From an uncultured Brevundimonas sp. (GTDB lineage: Bacteria; Pseudomonadota; Alphaproteobacteria; Caulobacterales; Caulobacteraceae), in contig NZ_CALMFB010000064.1 of the NCBI RefSeq assembly GCF_937863155.1, forward strand, positions 1 to 36,949: 36,949 nucleotides of DNA, read 5' to 3'. This document shows positions 36,066-36,949 of this stretch, in pieces; position 1 is the first letter of the stretch; the number at the start of each line of letters is the position of its first letter. A model generated the notes under the pieces. It made no database searches. It saw nothing but the letters and a program-made list of their open reading frames with translations, and was not told where the DNA came from. The translations under genes were made by a program, and so were the position numbers.

Positions 36066-36949
36066 ATGACCTTCGCCGACCCGACCCGCCTGCCCGACGA
36101 CCTGATCAAGGATGGCTCGGACGCCGGTTTCATGGCCGATGTGATCGAGGCGTCCAAGACCCAGCCGGTCATCGTCGACTTCTGGGCCACCTGGTGCGGA
36201 CCGTGCCGCCAGCTGACGCCCATGCTGGAAAAGGCCGTGCGCGCGGCGCAGGGGGCGGTGAAGCTGGTCAAGATCGATGTCGACGCCAACCCGGCCTATG
36301 CGGGCCAGCTGCGGGTCCAGTCGATCCCCACCGTCTACGCCTTCGTCAACGGCCAGCCGGTCGACGGCTTTCAGGGCGCGGTGCCGGAAAGCCAGATCAA
36401 GGCCTTCATCGACAAGCTGACCGGCGGAACCAGCGCCAGCTCCGACATCGAACAACTGTTGAGCCTGGGCGAGGAATCGCTGGGTCTGGCCGATTACGGC
36501 GGAGCGGCCCAGGCCTTCGCCCACGTCCTGTCGATCGAGCCTGAGAATGAAAAGGCCATCGCCGGACTGGCGCGGGTCTATCTGGCCGGCGGCGACGCGG
36601 ACCAGGCGCGCCAGACCCTGGCCATGGCCCCGGCGGAATCCAAGGAGCCGGCGGTGGTCAGCCTGCGCGCCCAGCTGGCCCTGGCGTCCTCGGCCCCGGC
36701 GGGCGAGGCGGCGGCGCTGGAATCGTGGCTGGCGGCCGATCCGAACGACCATCAGGCGCGCTTCGACCTGGCCCAGGCCCAGGCAGCGGCCGGCGATTTC
36801 AAGGGCGCGGCCGACAGCCTGCTGGCCATCGTCGCGGCCGACCGTGACTGGAACGACCAGGCCGCGCGCAAACAGCTTCTGACGGTGTTCGAGGCGGCGG
36901 GCGCCGCCAGCGACGTGGCCCGCGACGGGCGACGCCGTCTGTCGTCCAT
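36066..36949 (+). CDS. cnoX: CnoX/YbbN thioredoxin-TPR chaperone (partial, runs off right edge)
   Basis: Starts at ATG 36066 with AGGAG five bases upstream and is still open at the window edge (294 codons), so the true end is missing. Residues 30-130 form a thioredoxin fold with WCGPC (C44, C47) and the cis-proline loop SIPTV (P88). The remainder consists of TPR-like helical repeats (for example DYGGAAQAFAHVLSIEPENEKAIAGLARVYLAGGD). In Escherichia coli this chaperedoxin lacks the second active-site arrangement; an intact CXXC, as here, is the Caulobacter-type active thioredoxin plus holdase working with GroEL and DnaK. Confidence 0.9.
   Translation, partial: MTFADPTRLPDDLIKDGSDAGFMADVIEASKTQPVIVDFWATWCGPCRQLTPMLEKAVRAAQGAVKLVKIDVDANPAYAGQLRVQSIPTVYAFVNGQPVDGFQGAVPESQIKAFIDKLTGGTSASSDIEQLLSLGEESLGLADYGGAAQAFAHVLSIEPENEKAIAGLARVYLAGGDADQARQTLAMAPAESKEPAVVSLRAQLALASSAPAGEAAALESWLAADPNDHQARFDLAQAQAAAGDFKGAADSLLAIVAADRDWNDQAARKQLLTVFEAAGAASDVARDGRRRLSS

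Overview
The window is a contiguous, gene-dense, high-GC stretch of an alphaproteobacterial chromosome, most likely from Brevundimonas or a close relative in the Caulobacterales. The evidence is gene order (ppsR-[origin]-hemE-hemH-hemJ-rho-mnmE-mnmG-rsmG-parA-parB), a lipoprotein of the CC0125/CC1285 family known from Caulobacter, a CtrA-type TTAA-N7-TTAA box beside DnaA-like boxes, and a ProXp-ala and a CXXC-type CnoX as in Caulobacter. I infer the genus from these features; no database search was possible. The window appears to hold the chromosomal replication origin and the parABS centromere. Nearly all of it is conserved housekeeping DNA.

Left part (1-9834): an MJ0042 zinc-ribbon protein running off the left edge, the divergent operon ftsE-ftsX-ydcF-like-plsC, pyrF facing it, a MarC membrane protein, an Rrf2 regulator plus SDR oxidoreductase pair, and kup followed by an RsmB-type rRNA methyltransferase. 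A RhuM-family gene (9831-10904) sits between rsmB and rpe and looks acquired. Then come rpe, a heparinase II/III-family gene, a small secreted IPTL-CTERM protein with a striking 17-bp inverted repeat upstream, and purH. On the minus strand follow a Tim44-like protein and the lytic transglycosylase MltA; then secB, and the minus-strand run ppsR-maf-aroE-coaE-dnaQ, the first three of which are chained by 4-base stop/start overlaps.

Origin (about 21987-22432): the largest gene-free stretch, flanked by ppsR and hemE transcribed away from it. It carries DnaA-box-like sequences, one perfect and one imperfect CtrA box, and an AT-rich tract, matching the position and composition of Caulobacter Cori.

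Right part (22433-33906): all genes are co-oriented away from the origin: haem synthesis (hemE, hemH, hemJ), rho, a small DUF6489 protein, tRNA modification (mnmE, mnmG), rsmG, parA, parB, argG. Three parS sites lie 4.3 to 8.8 kb from the origin, one between rho and the small gene, one between mnmE and mnmG, one inside parA. The far right holds a lipoprotein preceded by a textbook EcfG/SigT general stress promoter and followed by a strong intrinsic terminator, a DUF6065 protein, a prolyl-tRNA editing protein and a CnoX thioredoxin-TPR chaperone cut by the window edge.

No tRNA, rRNA, CRISPR array, insertion sequence or prophage was seen. I found no convincing multi-gene undescribed system. The items most worth following up are the origin architecture, the stress-regulated lipoprotein, the orphan RhuM, the IPTL-CTERM protein with its palindrome, and the unknown-function DUF6065 and DUF6489 proteins.
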